64,000 nt of DNA from Collinsella sp. (GCA_019414205.1 DXML01000021.1:16758-80757); one strand, 5' to 3'. Counted from the first letter of the stretch, positions 8,594 to 16,014 are shown. The notes: generated from the sequence alone by a model not told the origin. Program-made: numbers and translations.

Positions 8594-9130
8594 ATGTCCG
8601 ATACCGTTCGTGCCGAGAAAATCGCGTGCGAAGTAGACCATGCTGCCCGTCAACTGGCACAGGAGGGCCGTTTGGACCTGACGCGCGAGTTTATCCAGCA
8701 TGGCGATGTGACGGTGTATACGCATGTGACCTCGGTGGCGCGGGCAAGTCTGTCCTTTGCCGAGCGCCTGGGCCGCGTCGGTATCTCCGTCGACCGCTTG
8801 TCGCTGCTGCGCGGGGCCCTGCTGCACGATTACTTTCTCTATGACTGGCACGATCCCGACCCAAGCCATCGACTGCATGGCTTTCGGCATCCGTTTTTTG
8901 CCCTGGCGCGTGCCGAAGAGGATTATGAGCTGACGTCGCGCGAGCGGAATATTATCGTACGGCATATGTTTCCGCTGGTACCGGTGCCGCCGACGTGTCG
9001 CGAGGCATGGATTGTGTGCCTGGCGGATAAATGGTGCGCGCTGCGCGAGACGATTGCCGGCCGTCTGCCGCGCAAAGACAGGGCGGACGATGACGTGAGC
9101 AGCGAATCGAACGAAAAGAGGAGAGGGTAG
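8594..9130 (+). CDS. HD-domain phosphohydrolase-like protein
   Basis: 178 residues. ATG at 8594 is chosen over an upstream GTG because AAGGAGG at 8583-8589 is well placed. His44, the His78-Asp79 pair in LLHDYFLYD and His99 in FRHPFFALA match the metal-binding pattern of HD hydrolases. Substrate unknown; relatives act on nucleotides or other phosphoesters. The gene ends three bases before the next start, so it is coupled to a CmpB-like membrane protein. This pairing suggests a common envelope or signalling function, but that is only inferred. Confidence 0.8.
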   Translation: MSDTVRAEKIACEVDHAARQLAQEGRLDLTREFIQHGDVTVYTHVTSVARASLSFAERLGRVGISVDRLSLLRGALLHDYFLYDWHDPDPSHRLHGFRHPFFALARAEEDYELTSRERNIIVRHMFPLVPVPPTCREAWIVCLADKWCALRETIAGRLPRKDRADDDVSSESNEKRRG

Positions 9131-9133
9131 ACG

Positions 9134-10153
9134 GTGGGAACCGCGATCGACATGGCATTTGACGGCGCGACGCTTGCCGCCTGTCCGCTCTCGGCGCTGG
9201 TACTCTCGTTTGCCTTCTACGGTTTTTGCGGCTGGGTATGGGAGTCGACAGTCTGCGCCATGCTCAACCACGGACGCTTTGCCAACAGCGGCTTTTTGCT
9301 AGGGCCGTGTTGTCCCATCTACGGTGCGGGCGGCATCGCGTGCTGGTTGCTGCTGCGTGGAATCCCAGACGCCTCGAGCCAGTTTGTCGCTGCCGCGCTC
9401 GTATGCAGCGTGATCGAATATAGTGTGGGCGTGCTGTTGGAAAAAACGACGGGTGCCCGGTTTTGGGATTACTCGCATCTGCCGTTTAACCTGCACGGAC
9501 GCATCTGCCTGTACTGGGCCTGCGCGTTTGGCTTGGGTGCGTTGTGTATTTGCCGTTTAGTGGAGCCGGCATTGCTGGGGCTGCTTGGCCATCTGCCGGT
9601 GCTGATTGTGCGGCTGTCCGCCTTTATCGTCGCGGTCGCGATGATGGTCGATGCGGTGTGCTCGTTGGCCAGCTGGCGCCGCCTGTCCGATCAGCTTGAG
9701 CGTGTGCGTGCCGACCTTGCCGACCGCATCAATGAGTCGCTTGCCGACGCCTCCGACTCTATGCTCGAACGTATTCCCGATTCGGCGATCGACTCGGTGG
9801 CGCAGACGCACATCCGTAGCCGTGCCGTTAACGCGTGGCTGGCCGAGCTGGGTGACGCCGCGCTCGATGCCCTGCGCGAGAAGGCTTCGATGCCGACGTT
9901 TATCTCGGATGGTGCTCGCGGCCTGGCGCTCGCTGCCCGCCGCGTTGCCGATGTCGCGCCGAGCATGCCGCGCCCGTCGCTCAGTCGTCGCCTTGCCGGC
10001 AAGCGCATGAGCCGTCCGGTGCCGAGTGTGTCGCTCAGCCGTCGTGACCTGCGCTTCTTTAACGCCTTCCCGCGTCTGCGCATCAATCGCTACGAGGGCG
10101 TCATCCGAGCTACCGACCTCCGCGACCGAGCCCGCGAGCTGTTCCGCCGCTAG
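9134..10153 (+). CDS. CmpB-like membrane protein (putative ABC-transporter type IV family)
   Basis: 339 residues, GTG start preceded by an AGGAGAGG Shine-Dalgarno; an ATG at 9152 is an alternative. The N-terminal half has about five membrane helices with the FLLGPCCPIYGAGG and LEKTTGARFWDYS segments typical of Pfam ABC_trans_CmpB. The C-terminal half (about residue 180 onward) is soluble, rich in Arg, Ala and Ser and partly helical. The family name implies transport, but no function is established and no ATPase gene is adjacent. It is co-transcribed with the HD protein. Confidence 0.75.
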   Translation: MGTAIDMAFDGATLAACPLSALVLSFAFYGFCGWVWESTVCAMLNHGRFANSGFLLGPCCPIYGAGGIACWLLLRGIPDASSQFVAAALVCSVIEYSVGVLLEKTTGARFWDYSHLPFNLHGRICLYWACAFGLGALCICRLVEPALLGLLGHLPVLIVRLSAFIVAVAMMVDAVCSLASWRRLSDQLERVRADLADRINESLADASDSMLERIPDSAIDSVAQTHIRSRAVNAWLAELGDAALDALREKASMPTFISDGARGLALAARRVADVAPSMPRPSLSRRLAGKRMSRPVPSVSLSRRDLRFFNAFPRLRINRYEGVIRATDLRDRARELFRR

Positions 10154-10351
10154 CCGGGACGGGCGTGTTTGCGGCTTCCTTGCTCGCGTATTTCCCGTTC
10201 GTTTCGCGCCCGTTGCCGCGCCGTTTCCAAGATTGCGGCACCGTTTCCATTCGACAACGCAGCGTTTAACAACGCCGTATCTGGTCTACACCAGTTGCCC
10301 CTCGGCCGCATCATGAGCGCCGACAACGTTCATGCGACAAAGGGGGAGCGA

Positions 10352-11629
10352 ATGTACGATACGGGATCGACAACGTTTATGCTCATCTGCACCATGCTCG
10401 TGTTTTTAATGACACCGGGTCTGGCGTTTTTCTATGGCGGCCTGTCCAGGCGCAAAAATGTCATCAACACCATGCTTATGTGCTTTGGCGCCATTGGCCT
10501 GGTTGGTGTGCTGTGGATTGTTGCCGGCTGGTCGCTGGCCTACGGTGGCGACGGTTCCAGCCCGTTTATTGGAGGCCTTGACGAGCTGCTGTGCCTGCCG
10601 GTGCTCAACCAGGTGCTGCAGGCGGCCGAGGGCAATGCTGCGGATGGTGCCGTCTACCCTCAGATCATCAACATCGCCTTCCAGATGGCGTTTGCCATGA
10701 TCACCGCCGCTATCGTTACGGGCAGTCTGGCAGGCCGCGTTAAGTTTGGTGCCATGACGGCCTTCCTGGGCATTTGGCTGCTCGTGGTCTATGCGCCGCT
10801 CGCCCACATGGTTTGGGGCGGCGATGGTTCCTTTATCGGCGACATCATCGGCGCGCTCGACTTTGCCGGCGGCGACGTGGTACACATTTCGTCCGGTCTC
10901 ACGGGCCTGATTCTCTGCTTAATGCTCGGCCGTCGTCGCGGCTTTGGCATGATGAGCTACCGTCCGCATAACGTGCCGTTTGTGGCGCTGGGCGCCGGCC
11001 TGCTTTGGTTTGGCTGGTTTGGCTTTAACGGCGGCAGCGAGTTTAAGGCCGACGCCGTGGCGGCGCTCGCCATCCTCAACACCGTGACGGCCAGCGCGGC
11101 GGGCATGGTCTCGTGGCTTGCCGTCGAGCGCGTGCACACCGGTCGCCCCACGCTGGTGGGTGCCAGCACCGGTCTGGTTGCGGGCCTTGTGGTGGTCACG
11201 CCGGGTGCGGGCTTTGTCGAGCCGTGGGCAGCGCTGGTCATGGGCCTGATCGTCTCGCCCGTCTGTTACCTGGCCATCAGCCATCTTAAGACCAAGTTTG
11301 GCTACGACGATGCGCTCGACGCGTTCGGTTGCCACGGTATCGGCGGCATCTTGGGCGGTGTGCTCACGGGCCTGTTCTGCGTGCCGGAGCTCTCGTGGAC
11401 CGGTAAGGGCGGCCTGTTCTACACGGGCGACGTGTCGCTGCTTGTCTCGCAGGTTCTGGGCATTGTGGTGACGGTCGTTATTGTGCTGGTGCTCGACTTG
11501 GTGATCGCCGCGGTGGTCAAGGCACTGTTCCACGGCAGCCTGCGTGTGGACGAGGCCGACGAGGCGCTGGGCCTGGATGCCAGCCAGCACGGCGAGAGCG
11601 CATATCCTTCGTTCTCCGGACTCGATTAG
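10352..11629 (+). CDS. amt: Ammonium transporter
   Basis: 425 residues from ATG 10352, which has AGGGGGAG upstream; the frame continues upstream but without membrane-protein character. Eleven membrane helices are expected. Signatures seen: GLAFFYGGLSRRKN (23-36), the first pore histidine His178 in DFAGGDVVHISSG, and the second His328 in FGCHGIGGILGG. It conducts ammonium/ammonia into the cytoplasm. A PII protein gene follows, the classic amt-glnK pair, in which PII plugs the channel when nitrogen is plentiful. The 156-base gap to that gene holds a large hairpin. Confidence 0.95.
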   Translation: MYDTGSTTFMLICTMLVFLMTPGLAFFYGGLSRRKNVINTMLMCFGAIGLVGVLWIVAGWSLAYGGDGSSPFIGGLDELLCLPVLNQVLQAAEGNAADGAVYPQIINIAFQMAFAMITAAIVTGSLAGRVKFGAMTAFLGIWLLVVYAPLAHMVWGGDGSFIGDIIGALDFAGGDVVHISSGLTGLILCLMLGRRRGFGMMSYRPHNVPFVALGAGLLWFGWFGFNGGSEFKADAVAALAILNTVTASAAGMVSWLAVERVHTGRPTLVGASTGLVAGLVVVTPGAGFVEPWAALVMGLIVSPVCYLAISHLKTKFGYDDALDAFGCHGIGGILGGVLTGLFCVPELSWTGKGGLFYTGDVSLLVSQVLGIVVTVVIVLVLDLVIAAVVKALFHGSLRVDEADEALGLDASQHGESAYPSFSGLD

Positions 11630-11631
11630 CA

Positions 11632-11739
11632 GCACGGCTTTCCCAGGCACCCGACCTTGCCCCTCAAACCGTCGCTTGCGTACCGAAGTACGCGGCGCTC
11701 CTCTTTCGGGGCAATCTCGGGCACCTGGAAAACCCGTGC
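11632..11739. other. Large imperfect hairpin between amt and the PII gene
   Basis: Arms at 11632-11663 and 11708-11739 match at 26 of 32 positions, with some mismatches able to form G-U pairs. The loop holds a nested perfect GCGTAC-CGAA-GTACGC hairpin at 11678-11693. It is not followed by a T-run, so it is not a standard terminator. It could be an RNA-processing or stability element that changes the amt:PII ratio, or an inserted repeat. Confidence 0.6.
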
Positions 11740-11785
11740 CATGTGAAGGACAATTCATTTCTTTTATTGAAGAGAGGAATTCACT

Positions 11786-12124
11786 ATGAAGAAAATTACG
11801 GCTATCGTGCGCCAGGAGAAGCTTGAGGTTCTCAAAGATGCGCTGTTTGCTGCTGATGTTCGCGGCATGACTATCAACCAGGTGCAGGGCTGCGGTGCAC
11901 AGCATGGCTGGAAGGAATACGTTCGCGGCAACGAACTGCTCGTCAATACCATCCCCAAGGTGCAGTTCACCCTCATCTGCGCCGATGAACATGTCGACGG
12001 CATTGTCGACATCATCTGCAACGCTGCTCGCACCGGTGCCGTTGGAGACGGCAAGATTTGGGTCGAGCCGGTCGAAGAGGTCATCCGCATACGCACCGGC
12101 GAACACGGCCCCGCCGCGGTGTAG
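11786..12124 (+). CDS. PII nitrogen regulatory protein, variant T-loop
   Basis: 112 residues, the same length as E. coli GlnB, with good alignment end to end. The effector-site residues are kept: Thr29, Gln39, Lys58, Lys90, Arg101 and Arg103 in RIRTGE. In the T-loop, Tyr51, the residue uridylylated in enterics and adenylylated in actinobacteria, is Leu (RGNELLVN), and the Tyr46 position is Val with a Tyr at 45. So it should sense ATP/ADP and 2-oxoglutarate but probably not be covalently modified at residue 51. It follows amt, so AmtB-type channel gating is the likely job. Shine-Dalgarno AGAGAGGA. Confidence 0.92.
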   Translation: MKKITAIVRQEKLEVLKDALFAADVRGMTINQVQGCGAQHGWKEYVRGNELLVNTIPKVQFTLICADEHVDGIVDIICNAARTGAVGDGKIWVEPVEEVIRIRTGEHGPAAV

Positions 12125-12198
12125 AATCGACTGCCTGCCATCCGCAACGTTAAAATACTGCAATGAGGCACAAGACTTGCGTTGCGGATGGACAGATT

Positions 12199-12861
12199 AT
12201 GGGGCGTAATAAATATCCCGAGGAGACGGTCGCGAAGATTCTCGACGCGGCGCTGGAGCTATTCTGCGCACAGGGTTATGAGGGGACGAGCATTCAAGAT
12301 ATCGTCGACCGCCTCGATGGCATGACCAAGGGCGCTGTCTATCATCACTTCAAGAGCAAAGAAGAGATTTTTAACGCTGCTTTCAATCGGGCAATGACTC
12401 CGATTGTTGAGCACCGTCGCTCGATGCTTGGCGTCGGTAATATGACCGGCGCCCAAAAGCTAAAAAGGCTTTACGCTCCCGAGTCCGTCGTTCCGCAAAT
12501 TGAACTATGGGCACGCATACATCCTGCGGCAGATCCGGTAAAAAGCTCGCGTCTACTGGCGATGCAGTACCAGGGTTCGTTTGACGAGTCTACCGATGGC
12601 TATCTCTTGCCGGTGATCGAGGAGGGCATCGCCGACGGATCCATTGCGTGCGAATGCCCGCGCGAAGCGGCGGAGGCCGTATCGTTGCTGGCGAATCTTT
12701 GGCTGCTGCCGCTGTTTCGTCCGCTTGAACCCAAGGATCGAATGCTCGCTCGCGCTCAATGTTTGGCGCAGATGGCCTCTGCGGTGGGACTCGATTTGGG
12801 CGAGGAAGTGCTCCAGACAACGGCACGGATTTGGGACGTATGGGACCGTGCCGGGTGGTAA
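12199..12861 (+). CDS. TetR/AcrR family transcriptional regulator
   Basis: 220 residues from ATG 12199; an in-frame ATG lies at 12163 and neither has a strong Shine-Dalgarno. The N-terminal helix-turn-helix (about residues 10-55, with TSIQDIVDRL and TKGAVYHHFKSKEEIF) is typical of TetR repressors; the C-terminal half is the ligand-sensing region. It is followed by a terminator and an MFS transporter gene. Palindromes with ATAC/GTAT half-sites immediately after this gene and over the MFS start are likely its operators, so it probably represses the pump until a ligand binds. Confidence 0.9.
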   Translation: MGRNKYPEETVAKILDAALELFCAQGYEGTSIQDIVDRLDGMTKGAVYHHFKSKEEIFNAAFNRAMTPIVEHRRSMLGVGNMTGAQKLKRLYAPESVVPQIELWARIHPAADPVKSSRLLAMQYQGSFDESTDGYLLPVIEEGIADGSIACECPREAAEAVSLLANLWLLPLFRPLEPKDRMLARAQCLAQMASAVGLDLGEEVLQTTARIWDVWDRAGW

Positions 12862-12862
12862 T

Positions 12863-12883
12863 ATAGATACTGACGGTATGTAA
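12863..12883. promoter_or_regulatory. Candidate TetR operator 1
   Basis: AGATACTGACGGTATGTAAT contains ATAC and GTAT half-sites and resembles the more perfect palindrome at 12928-12948. It lies directly after the tetR stop codon. Confidence 0.4.
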
Positions 12884-12894
12884 TTGATTTGAGA

Positions 12895-12916
12895 GGGCAG
12901 CTTCGGCTGCCCTTTT
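12895..12916 (+). terminator. Short terminator after tetR
   Basis: GGGCAGCTTCGGCTGCCC with a UUCG-type tetraloop, followed by TTTT. Confidence 0.75.
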
Positions 12917-12927
12917 CAAGTCGATAA

Positions 12928-12948
12928 ATACATACTAGCGGTATGTAT
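12928..12948. promoter_or_regulatory. Candidate TetR operator 2, over the MFS start
   Basis: Perfect 8-base arms ATACATAC and GTATGTAT with a 5-base centre, the usual size for a TetR-family site. It covers the earliest possible MFS start codons, so bound repressor would block initiation or early elongation. Confidence 0.55.
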
Positions 12949-14224
12949 GGGGGGCGGACTTATAGCTGGAATGCGGTGGAGTGGCGTCTCGTTGGCGCAA
13001 AAAACAGTGCGATCTATCAGGCTTTTCGGTCTTCTTGTTGCGCAGTTGTGCACGTATTCGATGCTGTCGGCGCTGTGCTTTGCGTATCCGCTTTACTTGT
13101 TCGATTGCAGTGGATCGTCAACGTTATATGGCGTCGTCGTGGCGATAGCGTTCATACCCGGCGTACTCGCAACTCCGGTTGGCGGAATCTTGGCGGATAG
13201 GGGAAGACATCGCGAGGTCCTCGTGGCCCTCGGCATTGCTCTGATGACCGCATCACTGCTGTCTATCCCCATGAAGTGCTCATTGCCTCTTGCGGTCGTC
13301 GTAGTAGCGATACTTTGTGCTCAATATGGCGTTCAATCGCTGCTAAAGCCAATACTCCAAATTGAGACGGTGCGCATGGCGGGTGAAAAGAAGGTCGAGC
13401 AGGCCACTGCATTGGTTTCGCAGGTGACCATGGTGAGCAATATCTTGGGTCCTGTGGTCGGGACGGCAGTCTATGGGTGCTTTGGCATCGATGCTCTCTG
13501 CACAACCGCGTCGGTGGCGTTTGCGATGTCAGCTCTGTTGTTTGGGGGCGCGCTCAAGCAAAATGCCTCATCTGAAACGATGGGAGACGGCGCGACTCGC
13601 ATGACATGCCGAAACGATTTTCGGGAGTCGATTCGGTATCTGCTGCAAAATGCATCATTGGTCGCCGTGATTTTGCTTGCGGCCGTTTTAAACCTTGCGT
13701 TGGTTGGGCTAACGATTGGCGCTCCCATTATTGTTACAAAGCATCTCGGCATGCAATCGTCCTGCGTTGGGATGGTTGAGGTTGCTCTGGGCTTGGGTGG
13801 TCTTACCGGCAGTGGCTTGGTCGGCATTTGGCCGCATCGCTTTTCTCTCAATGGCATATGTCGATATGTTGCGATGATCTGTTTAGGAGTCGTACCGATT
13901 ATTGTCACGCTACTGTTCGGCGCAGATGTATGCGTGTTCACCGTGTTTGCGGTTGGTTCGGCATGGGTCATGGTGTGGGCAAGCATTGCGTCGGTTGAAA
14001 TCATCGCGTTTGTTCAGTGGGCAGCGCCAAAGGAACTTTGCGGAAAAGTGCTGGCACTCGTTTATATGACGCTTTCCTGTGCAACGCCTATTGGCCAATT
14101 GGTTTACGGGCTCGCATATGATCGATGGACACCGGCGATTGTATTCGCAGGCATGCTGGCGGTGCTGACGTTGACGACGGCGCTGTTTTATCGGCTGAAA
14201 AGTCGCTTGTGGCGATTGTTTTAA
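12947..14224 (+). CDS. MFS efflux transporter
   Basis: About 425 residues, or 417 if the in-frame ATG at 12971 is used; neither start has a clear Shine-Dalgarno. Twelve membrane helices in two halves with a central loop near residues 205-225. The loop GGILADRGRHREVL between helices 2 and 3 matches the MFS motif A pattern, and the overall layout is like drug or macrolide exporters of the Bcr/MefA kind. Preceded by a TetR gene and a TetR-type palindrome, so it is probably an inducible export pump. Codon use is a little richer in A/T than in neighbouring genes, suggesting possible acquisition. Confidence 0.88.
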   Translation: MGGGLIAGMRWSGVSLAQKTVRSIRLFGLLVAQLCTYSMLSALCFAYPLYLFDCSGSSTLYGVVVAIAFIPGVLATPVGGILADRGRHREVLVALGIALMTASLLSIPMKCSLPLAVVVVAILCAQYGVQSLLKPILQIETVRMAGEKKVEQATALVSQVTMVSNILGPVVGTAVYGCFGIDALCTTASVAFAMSALLFGGALKQNASSETMGDGATRMTCRNDFRESIRYLLQNASLVAVILLAAVLNLALVGLTIGAPIIVTKHLGMQSSCVGMVEVALGLGGLTGSGLVGIWPHRFSLNGICRYVAMICLGVVPIIVTLLFGADVCVFTVFAVGSAWVMVWASIASVEIIAFVQWAAPKELCGKVLALVYMTLSCATPIGQLVYGLAYDRWTPAIVFAGMLAVLTLTTALFYRLKSRLWRLF

Positions 14225-14285
14225 CGCGCTGGGGCACCATGAATTTGCGGAAGCATTGTCTCACCGCGCCGGGACGCCATTGTTT

Positions 14286-14339
14286 GGGCGTGCCCCTCCT
14301 TCGTCTACAATATCGTGCAGACGAAGGAGAGGCACGCCC
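14286..14339 (+). promoter_or_regulatory. 21-bp-arm hairpin enclosing the Shine-Dalgarno of the HAD gene
   Basis: Arms 14286-14306 and 14319-14339 match at 20 of 21 positions; the loop is 12 bases. The right arm contains GAAGGAG, the ribosome site of the HAD gene, and ends one base before its ATG. A TACAAT -10-like hexamer (14306-14311) sits in the loop, so whether the left arm is transcribed is uncertain. If transcribed, it would hide the ribosome site; if not, the palindrome would be a DNA operator. Confidence 0.6.
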
Positions 14340-15197
14340 ATGATCAAGATGTTTGCGAGTGACTTAGACGGAACGCTGCTGAACGCCCTGCACGAGGCAG
14401 ACGGGACCATCCGCCGTGCCATTCGTGAGCTGACCGAGGCTGGTCTGCATGTGGTTCCCGCGACCGGGCGCTCGACGCTGCCGATTGGCGAGCATGGTTT
14501 TACGGGCCTGGCGCTTGACGCCTGCTGCTCTAACGGCTCCATCGTGCGCGACAGCCATGGAGAGGTGCTCAAGACCTGGACTATCGATCCGCAGATTACC
14601 GAGGAGCTGCTCAAGGAGTTTCCGGACATTTGCTTTGATTGCTCCACGCCCGATGGCATGTTCTCGAGCGGCTCGTTCGAGATGCACCAGGCGGGCTTTA
14701 AAAGGGACAGTCCTATCAAGCGCATCGTGATGCGCGGTATGCGTGCGCGTGGCGGGTACCACGAGGAACAGTATTTCGATCAGTCGATCGGCGATATCTT
14801 GCGTCACGATGTATGCAAGATCAATTGTCGCGTGATCTCGCCCGAGTTGGAGCGCGACCTTAAGGCGTATCTTGCCGAGCGTTCGGACCGCGTGGTCAAC
14901 GCGCCGTTCGATCCGGTGATGTTCGAGATCACGGACGTGGCATGCAACAAGGGCGAGAGTGTGGCCTGGCTGGCGGGCTACTACGGCATTGCCGAGGACG
15001 AGGTTGCGGTTTATGGCGACGGCGGAAACGACATCGCCATGCTCAAGCGTTTCCGCCACAGCTACGCGACCAAAAACGCTAGCGATGCAGCTAAAGCCGC
15101 CGCGAGCGCGACCATCGGCAGCTGCATGGTCCACGCCGTTCCCAAACACATGCTCGCCACCATGCGCAAGCAGAACTCTCACACTGTCATCGAATAA
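14340..15197 (+). CDS. HAD superfamily (Cof-type) sugar-phosphatase-like hydrolase
   Basis: 285 residues. Motif I DLDGTLL with nucleophile Asp8 and Asp10, Lys of NKGESV and motif IV VYGDGGNDIAML are all present, as in Cof/YidA-type IIB phosphatases with a mid-protein cap. They dephosphorylate sugar phosphates, FMN or similar metabolites; the substrate here is unknown. ATG 14340 is fixed by the GAAGGAG ten bases upstream. A strong hairpin contains this ribosome site. The stop codon is the first part of a dispersed hairpin repeat that may act as the terminator. Confidence 0.9.
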   Translation: MIKMFASDLDGTLLNALHEADGTIRRAIRELTEAGLHVVPATGRSTLPIGEHGFTGLALDACCSNGSIVRDSHGEVLKTWTIDPQITEELLKEFPDICFDCSTPDGMFSSGSFEMHQAGFKRDSPIKRIVMRGMRARGGYHEEQYFDQSIGDILRHDVCKINCRVISPELERDLKAYLAERSDRVVNAPFDPVMFEITDVACNKGESVAWLAGYYGIAEDEVAVYGDGGNDIAMLKRFRHSYATKNASDAAKAAASATIGSCMVHAVPKHMLATMRKQNSHTVIE

Positions 15198-15227
15198 TGT
15201 GACAAAGGGACTGTCCCTTTGTCACAT
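15197..15227. repeat. Dispersed hairpin repeat, ATGTGACAAAGGGAC arms
   Basis: Perfect 15-base arms around a single T, overlapping the stop codon of the HAD gene. A related, less perfect copy is at 15911-15947. The shared centre is AAAGGGACTGTCCCTTT. Confidence 0.8.
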
Positions 15228-15267
15228 GGGGGATACCGGCTTTTGGCGTATAGGACTATTACGCTTT

Positions 15268-15495
15268 CGCCACCAACAAATTTCGAGTTATTCGGCCTGT
15301 CGGAGGTCGTTAAATGGCTAAAGATGCCCTCTCGGGAACATTCATGCCTCTAATGGTGTTTGATTCGGTGACGTAAGTGCGCAAATGGGCATGTATACGC
15401 TCAAATAAGGACAAAAACCCTCAGATAATCCCGACGGTGCATTTATACTACAGAACCAGTAGCGTGGCCGAATAACTCGAAAAATGTAGGTGGCA
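15268..15495. repeat. MITE-like segment with 30-bp terminal inverted repeats
   Basis: Ends 15268-15297 and 15466-15495 match at 26 of 30 positions in inverted orientation (core GGCCGAATAACTCGAAA). The 168 bases between them hold no convincing gene. Size and structure suggest a non-autonomous mobile element, but no target-site duplication was identified by eye. Confidence 0.5.
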
Positions 15496-15506
15496 GTTCG
15501 GCGACA

Positions 15507-15551
15507 AGCTCGGGTATGGCAAAGGAACTGTTCCTTCGCAATACCCGAGCT
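15507..15551. repeat. Dispersed hairpin repeat, AGCTCGGGTAT arms
   Basis: Arms of 22 bases around a central T, with two mismatches; the centre AAAGGAACTGTTCCTT parallels the AAAGGGACTGTCCCTTT centre at 15197, but the outer arms are different. Confidence 0.7.
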
Positions 15552-15598
15552 CTGATCTTCTGAAATGCGAACAAACATACGCATATCTAACTGCGCTT

Positions 15599-15607
15599 TG
15601 ATAGAAT
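15599..15607 (+). promoter_or_regulatory. Extended -10 promoter of the small toxin-like gene
   Basis: TGATAGAAT fits the extended -10 pattern TGnTATAAT. There is no good -35, as is common with extended -10 promoters. Transcription would start near 15613. Confidence 0.5.
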
Positions 15608-15671
15608 CGGTATCGTTGACGGCAGTCCCATGTGCCGGGCAGCGCCCTCCATCTGATGGGAGGTGATGCCC

Positions 15672-15797
15672 ATGACCGATTTGATTGATTTCGTGAGACT
15701 TCTGACCGCCATGGTCTCGTTCTTCACGGCGCTTGTCGGCCTTTTCGAGGCACTCAAGCAGCGTTCGAAGCGTAACAGAAGGGGTCGCCGCCGCTAA
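15672..15797 (+). CDS. 41-residue membrane peptide, candidate type I toxin
   Basis: Starts at ATG 15672 with GGAGG eight bases upstream; an in-frame ATG at 15666 is too close to the Shine-Dalgarno. Residues about 10-28 form one hydrophobic helix and residues 29-41 are very basic (nine Lys/Arg of 13). This is the plan of small pore-forming type I toxins such as Fst and TxpA, though I recognise no specific family. The Shine-Dalgarno can pair with CCTCCAT just upstream. The 5' leader carries two blocks (15618-15629 and 15637-15646) complementary to two blocks in the 3' region (15849-15859 and 15824-15833). A convergent antisense promoter lies downstream. No toxicity data can be inferred. Confidence 0.65.
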   Translation: MTDLIDFVRLLTAMVSFFTALVGLFEALKQRSKRNRRGRRR

Positions 15798-15859
15798 GGC
15801 GTTGACCCCCTAATGCAAACAACGGCGCTGCCCAGCTAGCTACAACTTGGGCTGCCGTC
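15775..15859 (-). ncRNA. Predicted antisense RNA (type I antitoxin candidate)
   Basis: Predicted from a minus-strand promoter (15894-15866). The RNA would start near 15859 with GACGGCAGCCC, carry GGGCAGCGCC, and end at the hairpin GGGGTC...GACCCC (15781-15808 region) that overlaps the toxin stop codon. The two blocks repeat, in the same sense, those in the toxin leader, as the direct repeats do in the pAD1 par locus. The RNA would therefore overlap the toxin mRNA 3' end and could pair with both ends. Ends are estimates. Confidence 0.5.
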
Positions 15860-15865
15860 GACACT

Positions 15866-15894
15866 ATTCTACCCACGAACGACATTTTGGACAA
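15866..15894 (-). promoter_or_regulatory. Convergent promoter for the predicted antisense RNA
   Basis: On the minus strand, -35 TTGTCC (15894-15889), an exact 17-base spacer, and -10 TAGAAT (15871-15866). It points back into the toxin-like gene. Confidence 0.6.
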
Positions 15895-15910
15895 TCGGTA
15901 ATGCCGCCGT

Positions 15911-15947
15911 GGGATGTGACAAAGGGACTGCCCCCTCGTCACATCCC
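15911..15947. repeat. Dispersed hairpin repeat, GGGATGTGAC arms
   Basis: GGGATGTGAC (15911-15920) pairs with GTCACATCCC (15938-15947) around AAAGGGACTGCCCCCTC. It is a diverged copy of the unit at 15197-15227. Confidence 0.7.
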
Positions 15948-15969
15948 AAATATTGCCTTTACGTGTTGA

Positions 15970-16014
15970 TGCACACGGTGTGCAATAATACTCGCACTGT
16001 GCAATAGCGCACAG
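15970..16014. promoter_or_regulatory. Two dyads upstream of the second TetR gene, candidate operators
   Basis: TGCACACGGTGTGCA (15970-15984) and CTGTGCAATAGCGCACAG (15997-16014) share TGTGCAATA and lie 22-66 bases before the TTG start. Position and symmetry fit autoregulation by the TetR protein. Confidence 0.4.

Noticed and set aside
15342..15584. 80-residue minus-strand protein
   Set aside because: Spans a MITE-like end and a hairpin repeat, lacks a ribosome site and any recognisable motif.
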